DNA from: Phycisphaerales bacterium
GTDB lineage: Bacteria; Planctomycetota; Phycisphaerae; UBA1845; PWPN01
Assembly: GCA_012729595.1 (NCBI GenBank)
Contig: JAAYCU010000296.1
Location: forward strand, 1 to 32,939
Direction of reading: 5' to 3'
DNA length: 32,939 nt
A program made the position numbers and the translations under genes. Position 1 is the stretch's first letter. Each line of letters opens with the position of its first letter. Below, in pieces: positions 7,762 through 14,779 of this stretch. The notes beneath the pieces are model-generated. The model ran no database searches, had not been told where the DNA came from, and saw nothing but the letters and a program-made list of their open reading frames with translations.

Positions 7762-8973
7762 GTGCGTATCGTATTGGGCCTGATGTCTGGGACCAGCGGA
7801 GACGGCGTGGACATGGCGGCCGTGGCGGTTCGTGGCACCGGGCAGTCTATGCGGGTCCGTTTTCTATGGCATGAACATCGCTCTTTCGGCCGGTCTTTGC
7901 GTCGTCGCTTGCTGGAGGTAATGGCTCCCGCGACGATTCGGACGGAGGAACTGGCCCGCTTGAACATCGAATTGGGAAACGTTTATGGTCGGGCGGTAGT
8001 CGCGGCCATAAACAAGTATGCACATGTTGGACGGCCGGAACTGATCGGCGTGGCCGGTCAGACGGTATGTCATCTGCCGGATCGCAGGGCCGGGCGAACG
8101 GTTACTTTTCAGATCGGTGAGCCGGCCCGCGTAGCGGCGGCTACCGGCCTATGTACGGTCGGCGGGTTTCGCCAGTCCGATACGGCGGCCGGAGGGCAAG
8201 GCGCTCCGCTGGTGCCGTGGACCGATTGGATTCTCATGCGCAGCCGACGCGTCTCCCGTGCCATACAGAATATCGGAGGAATCGGCAACGTGACCTGGCT
8301 GCCGGCCGCCGGCGGTCCGGAGACAATCCAGGCTTTCGATACCGGTCCCGGGAATATGCTGATCGATGCCCTGGCGGAAATCGCTTCAGGGGGTCGGCAA
8401 CGCATGGATAGGGGAGGGCAGAGGGCGGCGCGCGGCCGGATTTTGGAGGGGGTGTTGAAACGATGGATGAAGCATCCTTTTTTGCGGCTTGCCCCTCCTC
8501 GGACCACCGGGCGGGAAACGTTCGGAAAGGTTTTCGTGGAAGCGGAGCTGCCTCGGTTGCGGGCCTCCAGCAGATCGGCCGATGACTGGCTGGCGACAGC
8601 AACGGCTTATACCGCCCGGTCCATCGCCGAGGCTTATCGTCGGTATTTGCCCGGCTTCCAGGCCGTTTGCTCCGTGACTCCCTCGGAAGAACGAAGAGCC
8701 GCGAAAGTCTACGTCCGGAAAATGCTTGATCTTCCCGAAATCATTGTTTGTGGAGGGGGAGCACATAACCCTACTCTTCTGGATATGCTTTCCATGGCCT
8801 TTGGGGGGGCTTGTATTCGCTCCATCGATTCCCTGGGTATCCCTGCTCAGGCGAAGGAGGCGGTCAGCTTCGCCATTCTGGCCGCCGCCCGCATGGATCT
8901 AACCCCTGCCAATGTTCCCAAGGCCACCGGTGCAAGACAGGCGGCCGTCCTCGGTCAAGTAATCGTTCCATAG
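7762..8973 (+). CDS. anmK: anhydro-N-acetylmuramic acid kinase
   Basis: A 403-residue cytoplasmic kinase of the AnmK family. It opens and phosphorylates 1,6-anhydro-MurNAc to MurNAc-6-phosphate in peptidoglycan recycling. Visible hallmarks are the N-terminal phosphate-binding loop G-L-M-S-G-T-S-G-D-G-V-D (residues 6-17), G-V-A-G-Q-T-V-C-H near 95, N-I-G-G-I-G-N-V-T near 172, F-D-T-G-P-G-N-M-L-I-D-A near 193, and V-C-G-G-G-A-H-N-P near 330. It is about 30 residues longer than the E. coli enzyme. The start is GTG 7762 with GGAGG at 7747-7751. It lies 50 bases after the BY-kinase gene on the same strand, so it may be the last gene of the polysaccharide operon. The link with export is not obvious. 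Confidence 0.93.
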   Translation: MRIVLGLMSGTSGDGVDMAAVAVRGTGQSMRVRFLWHEHRSFGRSLRRRLLEVMAPATIRTEELARLNIELGNVYGRAVVAAINKYAHVGRPELIGVAGQTVCHLPDRRAGRTVTFQIGEPARVAAATGLCTVGGFRQSDTAAGGQGAPLVPWTDWILMRSRRVSRAIQNIGGIGNVTWLPAAGGPETIQAFDTGPGNMLIDALAEIASGGRQRMDRGGQRAARGRILEGVLKRWMKHPFLRLAPPRTTGRETFGKVFVEAELPRLRASSRSADDWLATATAYTARSIAEAYRRYLPGFQAVCSVTPSEERRAAKVYVRKMLDLPEIIVCGGGAHNPTLLDMLSMAFGGACIRSIDSLGIPAQAKEAVSFAILAAARMDLTPANVPKATGARQAAVLGQVIVP

Positions 8974-9694
8974 TTTAATATTATCTCTGTTATGTTAACT
9001 GGTTGCCTGCCTGGATCCTGCGTTATTGTTCCAGAATGGGTCATATTTGTGTTTTTGGGTGTGGAAGTTCCCTGCTCCTCGGCCTACTATTGAACAGGGT
9101 AAGCAACCGAACTGTTGCGCCTGCAAAGACTTGGATGGGGTGGGATAGTTCTTCTCTTTTCTTATTTGGGATATGCAGAACGGTGGCTGCATGGTTCTTA
9201 ACATCATTCTTCTCGAAGGTTTGTGCTTCACAAGATGGTAATATGTGCGGCTTGTATGGATGTCTTGAGAGTCTCGTAAAAATATGGAAAAGGCCTCTGT
9301 ATTTCGCCAAAATATCCTTGCAATTCCAGGCCGGTGGGTTACAATGAACTTCGTCTTGGGAGTGAGAGTAGTGAGGAGCGAAAAGATTTGCAAATTGGTT
9401 ACTCGCTTCTTCGATCAGATGAATACAATTAATAGGCGACTTCGGCGGCCCTGGACTGCGGGATGTTCTTTTCCGATGGGCCGGCCGGCGGTGTCCTTAG
9501 ACAAGTCATTAGTGGTGTGTTTTGTAGGGTAAGTTTTTTTGGAGAAAAGGTCTCCTGCGGTCGGCGGTATCGTGCACTGTCGGCAATAATGGGGTAGATC
9601 GAAGCGCGGCTATGCCCTTAGCCGGGTCACTGTCTTTCGGCCCGTTAACGCGATGTTCGGAGGCCGGGAAATTTAGAAAAGGAGGATCGGGATC
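8974..9694. other. 721-base intergenic region, no gene recognised
   Basis: Stops and composition argue against coding: codon use in the open frames (9003-9347 plus, 8995-9393 minus) is unlike neighbouring genes and no domain is visible. There is a small hairpin at about 9541-9555 (GGAGA / TCTCC) preceded, not followed, by a T-run. The region probably holds the promoter and leader of the dockerin gene, since no terminator-quality hairpin was found after anmK. Confidence 0.5.
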
Positions 9695-11215
9695 ATGAGG
9701 AAATGTTTTGTGATGGCGGCGATCGTGGCCGTGGTTTCCACGGGTGCGGCGCTGGGACAAAGTACGGTGACGTACACGCTGGGGTTGGGCGGCGACAACC
9801 AGGCCGATGTTTACGAGGGTGGCCCTCCGCCGCAGTTTCCGATGTTCGACACGAGTGGCGCCACGGCATATATCGAGAGCGACGGCGCGACGTTTGACAG
9901 TGTTGTAAATCCGGACGTGACCTGGAGCGTGAAGATCGGCGTTTCGGGTGTGCACGAAGGTGGTCTCTCCGATGGTTGGGAGCCCAACGGATTGGCCAAC
10001 TTTGTGTTCAGTCTTGAGCTGCGCGATGCGGCCAATGAGTTGGTCAGCACAGTGGATTTCCACAGCACGATCAACGATGGCGATGACGATGGGTGGCGCG
10101 GCCAGAATATCGGCCCTGACCCGTTGCATTGGGCGGCGTTTACTTTCATTTACAACATTAATGATGCCGGCGTTCCATACGCCCCCGGCCGAGTGATTGA
10201 TCCGCTCGAATACGGCGGACCTGGCCTGACCCAGTACCAGTATCCGAGCAAGTACGGGGTGGAAGACAGCGTAGACGAACCTTTAGCCGAGGCAGCCCCG
10301 GACGGTACGCTCATGGGCATGGGTGCTGGTTATCCGCAATATGTCGCGGCCGAGCTTCTTGATAGCGGCGGCTACCCGATATCGGATTATTTCTTTGGTG
10401 TAGGTATGGACGAGCTGTCATATTGGGGCTACGACGGCCTGGGCGTGGTGCCCGTGGCCGAGGGCCAGATGGATATTAGCGCATTGGCCCCTGGCACTTA
10501 TACGCTCAAGCTGATCTCCAAGAAAGACGGCGAGAACGTCAGCAACAACATTCTGGAAGGTGATTTTGAGCCAGATTATGATGTGGTGAACGCTTTCGCC
10601 GATCTGGCCAACGTCGTGGTCGAGGACCAGATTACGTTCGTGGTCGCTGGCGGCATTGAGCCCGAGGCTCCTGAGATGATCGCGGCTTCGTCCGTGATGC
10701 TCCACGGGACGGCCGGTGATTTTGGAATCGATATCATGCAGCCCGCGCCGTATGCCGTCGAGCCGCGCGAGGAAAACATTGTTGCCCAGCATCGCCTGGT
10801 CTTCGTGTTCGATCAGACGATTGATATCAGCGGTGCTTCGGTGATATTGTCCAGTGGGTCTGTTGCCGGTCTGAGTCTGGCCACCACTTACGTGACCGAC
10901 GATACGTTGGTGGCGACCATGGCGACGCAGCCGACGAACAACGCCTGTCTGCAGATCAACGTGAGTGGCGTGACGGATGCTGCTACCGGCGGATGCACGA
11001 TGGCCCCGGCCACCCTTTACGTGCGTATGCTCAAAGGCGATGCGAATGCCAGCGGCGGCGTCAATATTACTGACTTGAGTTATGTCAAGGGGCGGTTGTT
11101 CGCTGGGGTCACTACTGCCAATTTCCGTGCCGACGTGGATGCCAGCGGTGGTATCAACATCATGGACGTGAGTGCGACCAAGGGTAATCTGTTCGGTTCG
11201 GCGGTGTGTCCATAA
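9695..11215 (+). CDS. secreted protein with C-terminal type I dockerin
   Basis: A 506-residue exported protein. The signal peptide is M-R-K-C-F-V-M-A-A-I-V-A-V-V-S-T-G-A-A-L-G-Q. A perfect AGGAGG lies before ATG 9695. The main body (about 25-340) is rich in Asp, Gly and aromatics and has no catalytic motif that I recognise. Residues ~350-440 look like an Ig-like beta-sandwich (R-L-V-F-V-F-D-Q-T-I-D-I-S-G-A-S-V-I-L). The last 60 residues are a dockerin with two calcium-loop repeats: G-D-A-N-A-S-G-G-V-N-I-T-D-L-S from about 448 and D-V-D-A-S-G-G-I-N-I-M-D-V-S from about 480. Dockerins bind cohesins. In planctomycetes they occur on many secreted proteins outside cellulosomes, and no cohesin gene is seen here. 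Confidence 0.87.
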   Translation: MRKCFVMAAIVAVVSTGAALGQSTVTYTLGLGGDNQADVYEGGPPPQFPMFDTSGATAYIESDGATFDSVVNPDVTWSVKIGVSGVHEGGLSDGWEPNGLANFVFSLELRDAANELVSTVDFHSTINDGDDDGWRGQNIGPDPLHWAAFTFIYNINDAGVPYAPGRVIDPLEYGGPGLTQYQYPSKYGVEDSVDEPLAEAAPDGTLMGMGAGYPQYVAAELLDSGGYPISDYFFGVGMDELSYWGYDGLGVVPVAEGQMDISALAPGTYTLKLISKKDGENVSNNILEGDFEPDYDVVNAFADLANVVVEDQITFVVAGGIEPEAPEMIAASSVMLHGTAGDFGIDIMQPAPYAVEPREENIVAQHRLVFVFDQTIDISGASVILSSGSVAGLSLATTYVTDDTLVATMATQPTNNACLQINVSGVTDAATGGCTMAPATLYVRMLKGDANASGGVNITDLSYVKGRLFAGVTTANFRADVDASGGINIMDVSATKGNLFGSAVCP

Positions 11216-11238
11216 GGAAGATTTGGTTTCGTGACCGG

Positions 11239-11270
11239 GTTTCGGGCCCGGTTCAAGACGGGCCCGAAAC
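11239..11270 (+). terminator. hairpin after the dockerin gene, likely terminator or mRNA 3' end
   Basis: A perfect 12-bp GC-rich stem (11239-11250 with 11259-11270) and an 8-base loop, 24 bases after the dockerin stop. The following sequence has only a short T-run (about 11279-11282), so it is weaker than a textbook intrinsic terminator. It could instead stabilise the upstream mRNA. Confidence 0.6.
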
Positions 11271-11423
11271 TCGGAAAGTTTTGAAAAGTGATGATAAGTG
11301 GGTTTCCTGGGAAGCGTTTTCCCGGGGAAAAGCAAGAGGGAAAAGAAGTACAGTCAACGTAGTTCCGCTTCGGATCGGGGGATAGTATCTTTCGGACGCA
11401 GCGGAGAGAAAAGGAGAATGAAA

Positions 11424-12020
11424 ATGAGAAAAGGTTTAGTGGTTTTGATGTTGTTGGCTTGGCCGATGGCCAGCTTCGGTGCGGTTGACATGAATCTGCT
11501 GGGCGGGTCTGTGGATTTCAATCCCGATGAGGATACGTCTATCGACGTTGTCATCCAGGTGGTCGCCGACTCACCATTTGACGGCCTGGAATGGATGTTG
11601 ACGACCAACTCCGCTATGGACACTATGTGGAGCGTTTCGAACTTGGACGCTTCGGCCAACGTAACCGCCTTGAGTAATGCTTACCCGCTCTATACTATGC
11701 TCGCGACACCTGGGACGACGTCCCTGGCTGACGCAGGTTCGATGGGCCGCGAGGTGTGGTTCCGTGATTTCGGGCTTACCGCCGCTGGCACCTACTCTTT
11801 TCTTACCGTGACCCTGGTTCCGCTGGTGGATATGGAGCCATTCATTAACCAGAGCATGACGCTAACCACCGCGGATGATGGTTTATATACGGCTACCAAT
11901 CAAGAGCCGGGTGAAGGCCCCTTGGGCGGTAGCGCTTTGACGATCAACATCGTTCCCGAACCGGCCAGCGCCCTGTTGCTGCTGTTGGCGGTGCCCTTTA
12001 TTCGCCGTCGCACGGCGTAA
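11424..12020 (+). CDS. PEP-CTERM sorting-signal protein
   Basis: An exported protein of about 198 residues. The signal peptide is K-G-L-V-V-L-M-L-L-A-W-P-M-A-S-F-G-A. The C-terminus is a classic PEP-CTERM tripartite signal: V-P-E-P, a hydrophobic stretch A-S-A-L-L-L-L-L-A-V-P-F-I, and basic R-R-R-T-A. The middle (V-D-F-N-P-D-E-D-T-S-I-D-V-V-I-Q-V) looks like a beta-sandwich without catalytic motifs. The exosortase at 4521-5459 is the natural processing enzyme. ATG 11424 is chosen because AAGGAG at 11411-11416 gives 7-base spacing; ATG 11418 is too close, and the open frame from 11298 has no signal at its start. It is flanked by two hairpins and so is probably transcribed alone. Confidence 0.88.
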   Translation: MRKGLVVLMLLAWPMASFGAVDMNLLGGSVDFNPDEDTSIDVVIQVVADSPFDGLEWMLTTNSAMDTMWSVSNLDASANVTALSNAYPLYTMLATPGTTSLADAGSMGREVWFRDFGLTAAGTYSFLTVTLVPLVDMEPFINQSMTLTTADDGLYTATNQEPGEGPLGGSALTINIVPEPASALLLLLAVPFIRRRTA

Positions 12021-12082
12021 GTAGAGAAATGGAATGGGATTAGCCCGCGAGGGGTAATCTTCGATCCAGAAGTGTTCTTCCC

Positions 12083-12118
12083 GCAAGGCCGGTGGCTACA
12101 CCGGCCTTGCAGTTTTTT
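12083..12118 (+). terminator. intrinsic terminator after the PEP-CTERM gene
   Basis: A perfect 12-bp stem (12083-12094 with 12099-12110), a GCTA tetraloop, then AG followed by six T (12113-12118). It starts 62 bases after the stop codon. This is the strongest rho-independent terminator in the window. Confidence 0.92.
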
Positions 12119-12518
12119 AGGATGTCTCCGGGCTCGTCCCATCAGCGTTTGCCGGTTAAGAGGGTCATAGAGATAGCAGCCCCTTCAAATATCCATGCAG
12201 GATAGCCCGGACCGTCTGGCAATAGTGTATTCAGGTTTTCGACCGTCCCCAATCCGCCAATCTATTATCCGAATTATTTCAAAAGTAAGCTTGGTTGATG
12301 ATGACAGATTGACTTGCTACGTCGATTGTGATCCGGTCAAATACGCGATAAATGTGCCTGACACAAACGGTCGAACGCATAAAATTCTGTTTGGAGGAGG
12401 ATTACTTTCACCCCATCCGCAGCATTCAAGATGCGATTTTCCTGGCAGGGGAGCTATGGTTCGCATATGCCTTGATTACCAAGTCATTGGCTGATAATCT
12501 GGACGATGGCTACGATAT
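12119..12518. other. intergenic region before tRNA-Arg
   Basis: 400 bases without a supported gene. An open frame at 12195-12494 (99 codons) lacks a ribosome binding site, shows no domain, and has codon use unlike the neighbours. The tRNA promoter should lie within about 60 bases upstream of 12519, but no clear -35/-10 pair was identified. Confidence 0.45.
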
Positions 12519-12592
12519 ACGCCCGTAGCTCAGTTGGATAGAGCACGGGATTTCTAATCCCGCGGTCGCTGGTTCGAGTCCAGCCGGGCGTG
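12519..12592 (+). tRNA. tRNA-Arg (anticodon UCU)
   Basis: A full cloverleaf can be folded by hand. The acceptor stem has seven pairs (12519-12525 with 12585-12591) and the discriminator is G12592. The D-stem GCTC/GAGC has a GG-containing loop. The anticodon stem is CGGGA/TCCCG with loop TTTCTAA, giving anticodon TCT at 12553-12555. The T-stem is GCTGG/CCAGC with loop TTCGAGT. The variable loop is five bases. The 3' CCA is not encoded. It reads AGA (and probably AGG) codons. Confidence 0.95.
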
Positions 12593-12779
12593 TTTGTGTG
12601 TGGGGGGGATCGTTGGGCATGACCGCGTAAAAGGCCTGGCCTCATCTCCCATATTCTAAGGCCCGATTAATGGTGATAGCCCATTTGTTACCGGACGGCG
12701 GTAAAGAACTCAGCCCCATACGGTCGATATCGAAGATTACAGGCCATGATGGGCGAAGAATACGACATATGGGTGGAAT

Positions 12780-13781
12780 ATGCGTTACCAACATTTTATT
12801 TATCTGCTGACAGGTTTATTCCTGGGATGCAGCGGTCCGCTATCGCCCTTTGCCGAATTGCGTTCGAAAGATGCCCTCCAGAAAGGCCGACAGCACTTGG
12901 CCGAGGAAGAGGTAGACGCAGCCCTGGAGGAGTTTCAAAACGCCATCGATTTGAACCCCAAGCTGGCGTTGGCGCATTCCGGTCTGGGAGGAGTCTATCG
13001 GCTTAAGGGTGATTACGCTGCGGCCGCCAAGGCTTTCGCCGAGGCGGTCAAACTCGAACCGGAAAACTTCGAGAACGCTCACGCGCTGGCCCAGATGTAT
13101 CACAAACTCGTCTGGTACGCCGATGCTGTCCGCGCTTATCTGCATGCCTGCGAGCTGGATCCGACCAATTTCGAGGCCCGATTTAACCTTGGCGTCTGCT
13201 ATCATCAAGCGGATGAGCTGGAAGCCGCGATCGACGCATATACGAAAGCAATTGATATTGATCCCTCGCATCCGGCCCCACATATCAACCTCGGAGCCGC
13301 CCTGCACAATCGTGGGCAATATTTTGAGGCCATCCGGGCCTATAACGAAGCCCTCGAACTGGACCCGCGCCAGCCGATGGTATTGACGAACCTGGCCAAT
13401 ACTTTGCTGGCTCAAAGCCGTTTCCCCGAAGCCCGGAACTCCCTGCGGTGGGCTCTGGAGCTGGCACCGGACATGGCCTTGGCTCATGAACGGCTGGGTT
13501 ATTGCTGTTTCCGACTGCGCCAGTATCCGGAAGCCCTGGACAGTTACCAGCGGGCCGTGGACTTACAGCCCGATTTAGCCGATGCCCATACCGGCCTGGG
13601 TGTCTGTCGCATGGCCCTCTATCTTCAAAAGCCGACCGATCGCGATTTGCGTCGTCTGGCCATCGAGGCCTGGCAACGCTCGCTGGCCCTCAATCCCAAT
13701 CAGCCCAGGATCCGGAATCTGGCCAAGAAATACCAACTATCCGATTCGGAAACATCCGCGTCCATGATGGATTTGCCCTGA
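12780..13781 (+). CDS. TPR-repeat lipoprotein
   Basis: A 333-residue protein with a short signal sequence (Y-L-L-T-G-L-F-L-G-C) ending in a lipobox-like Cys17. It is followed by about eight 34-residue tetratricopeptide repeats with the usual A-x-x-x-F/Y, G-x-x-x-x-x-x-x-x-A and D/E-P pattern (for example A-I-D-A-Y-T-K-A-I-D-I-D-P). TPR arrays are protein-docking scaffolds. Members with lipid anchors occur in envelope assembly systems, including exosortase-linked exopolysaccharide loci, but the partner here is unknown. ATG 12780 is preferred because it gives the signal sequence; a GGTGG lies only three bases before it. A longer overlapping frame from 12746 is not in the same frame. Confidence 0.8.
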   Translation: MRYQHFIYLLTGLFLGCSGPLSPFAELRSKDALQKGRQHLAEEEVDAALEEFQNAIDLNPKLALAHSGLGGVYRLKGDYAAAAKAFAEAVKLEPENFENAHALAQMYHKLVWYADAVRAYLHACELDPTNFEARFNLGVCYHQADELEAAIDAYTKAIDIDPSHPAPHINLGAALHNRGQYFEAIRAYNEALELDPRQPMVLTNLANTLLAQSRFPEARNSLRWALELAPDMALAHERLGYCCFRLRQYPEALDSYQRAVDLQPDLADAHTGLGVCRMALYLQKPTDRDLRRLAIEAWQRSLALNPNQPRIRNLAKKYQLSDSETSASMMDLP

Positions 13782-13894
13782 GGCCCGCCGATCGGCTCGA
13801 CGGCCGTTAAAACCTGCCCCGCTGCTGGCCGTACTTATTCGTACAGTTAAAGATTGATCCGTCCCGTGGAGTAACCTTCCTGGTTGCGGTATGG

Positions 13895-13900
13895 TACAAT
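13895..13900 (+). promoter_or_regulatory. extended -10 element directly before tsaB
   Basis: TACAAT at 13895-13900 preceded by TGG forms an extended -10 box (TGn-TACAAT). It ends seven bases before ATG 13908, so transcription would start at or next to the A of the start codon. There is no Shine-Dalgarno upstream of the ATG. This points to a leaderless mRNA. The -35 region (about 13872-13877, TAACCT) is weak, as is common for extended -10 promoters. Confidence 0.5.
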
Positions 13901-13907
13901 TCCCGCC

Positions 13908-14624
13908 ATGAGTACGGAACATAGACGGATCCTGGCCCTGGAGACCTCCGGGCGTATGGGCAGTGTTGCGCTGGGCGACGGTCGGGGCTGGTCGGTATCG
14001 GCGCGGCTCTCCGGGAACATGAAGCATACCAGCGAATTGTTGCCGGCTGTTGAACGGTTGCTGTGCGAACAGAGCTGGGCGACCGATTCGCTGACCGACA
14101 TTTTCGTCTCGGTCGGACCGGGTAGTTTTACCGGATTGCGTATCGGTGTGACCGCCGCCCGGACCCTCGGTTGGTCAGTTGGTAGTCGGATCGTGGCTGT
14201 TCCAACTCTGGCGGTGATTGCCTGCAATGCCTTGGAGTTCGTGCCGACCCCCGCTCATGTGGCCGTGGTTCTGGACGCCAAACGTCAACAGGTGTTTACT
14301 GCGGCCTATGCCCTTACCGGCGGTCGCTATCGACCTTTGTTCGATGCCTGCCTGGTCGATCCTCGGGAGTTTCTGGCTCGATGTCCGCGTCCGCTGGCCG
14401 TTCTCGGGGAAGGGGTCGACTATCATGGCGAGGCGGTAGCCGATAGCCGTGTCGATGTTCTGCCGCGCGAATTATGGCCGGCCCGGGCCGAGCATGTTCT
14501 TACCGTCGGTCTCGAACTGGCGGATGCCGGCTGCTACACCTTGCCCGGAGACCTGTTGCCAATGTACATCCGCCGGCCCGAAGCCGAGGAAAAATGGGCA
14601 TTACTCCACCCTGAAAAAGCCTGA
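13908..14624 (+). CDS. tsaB: tRNA threonylcarbamoyladenosine biosynthesis protein TsaB
   Basis: A 238-residue protein of the ASKHA fold. TsaB partners with TsaD and TsaE to transfer threonylcarbamoyl to A37 of ANN-decoding tRNAs. Visible family marks are the N-terminal I-L-A-L-E-T-S-G-R-M-G-S-V-A-L, then H-T-S-E-L-L-P-A-V near residue 43, and the highly conserved V-S-V-G-P-G-S-F-T-G-L-R-I-G-V-T-A-A near 69. L-D-A-K-R-Q-Q-V-F follows in the middle. The length is normal for the family (about 230). ATG 13908 is chosen over upstream TTG 13884, because the latter lies in promoter-like sequence and adds eight non-conserved residues. The catalytic partner tsaD is not in the window. Confidence 0.92.
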   Translation: MSTEHRRILALETSGRMGSVALGDGRGWSVSARLSGNMKHTSELLPAVERLLCEQSWATDSLTDIFVSVGPGSFTGLRIGVTAARTLGWSVGSRIVAVPTLAVIACNALEFVPTPAHVAVVLDAKRQQVFTAAYALTGGRYRPLFDACLVDPREFLARCPRPLAVLGEGVDYHGEAVADSRVDVLPRELWPARAEHVLTVGLELADAGCYTLPGDLLPMYIRRPEAEEKWALLHPEKA

Positions 14625-14779
14625 CGCGTCATCGATCGGTTCTTGTGTTGCTGATGGGGGATAGCCCGATCGCCGATAGACGGTAAGCGATCCGCTTCGA
14701 TTGCCATGTGTCGTGGCGATATAGTTTATCGGACTACTGGTCGGATGGGCCGATTAAGAACGCCGGCGGGAGATAAGTT

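Noticed and set aside
8995-9393. Open frames of 114-132 codons on both strands in the anmK-dockerin gap
   Set aside because: They overlap each other antisense, have no site or domain, and have random-looking composition.
9534-9555. Possible terminator hairpin (GGAGA / TCTCC)
   Set aside because: Only five base pairs, with the T-run before and not after the stem on the plus strand, and no T-run on the minus strand.
10418-11335. 305-codon minus-strand frame opposite the dockerin gene
   Set aside because: The plus-strand frame has a signal peptide, dockerin and perfect ribosome binding site; the antisense frame is a shadow from GC-biased third positions.
12195-12494. 99-codon open frame before the tRNA
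   Set aside because: No ribosome binding site, no recognisable domain, and codon composition unlike neighbouring genes.
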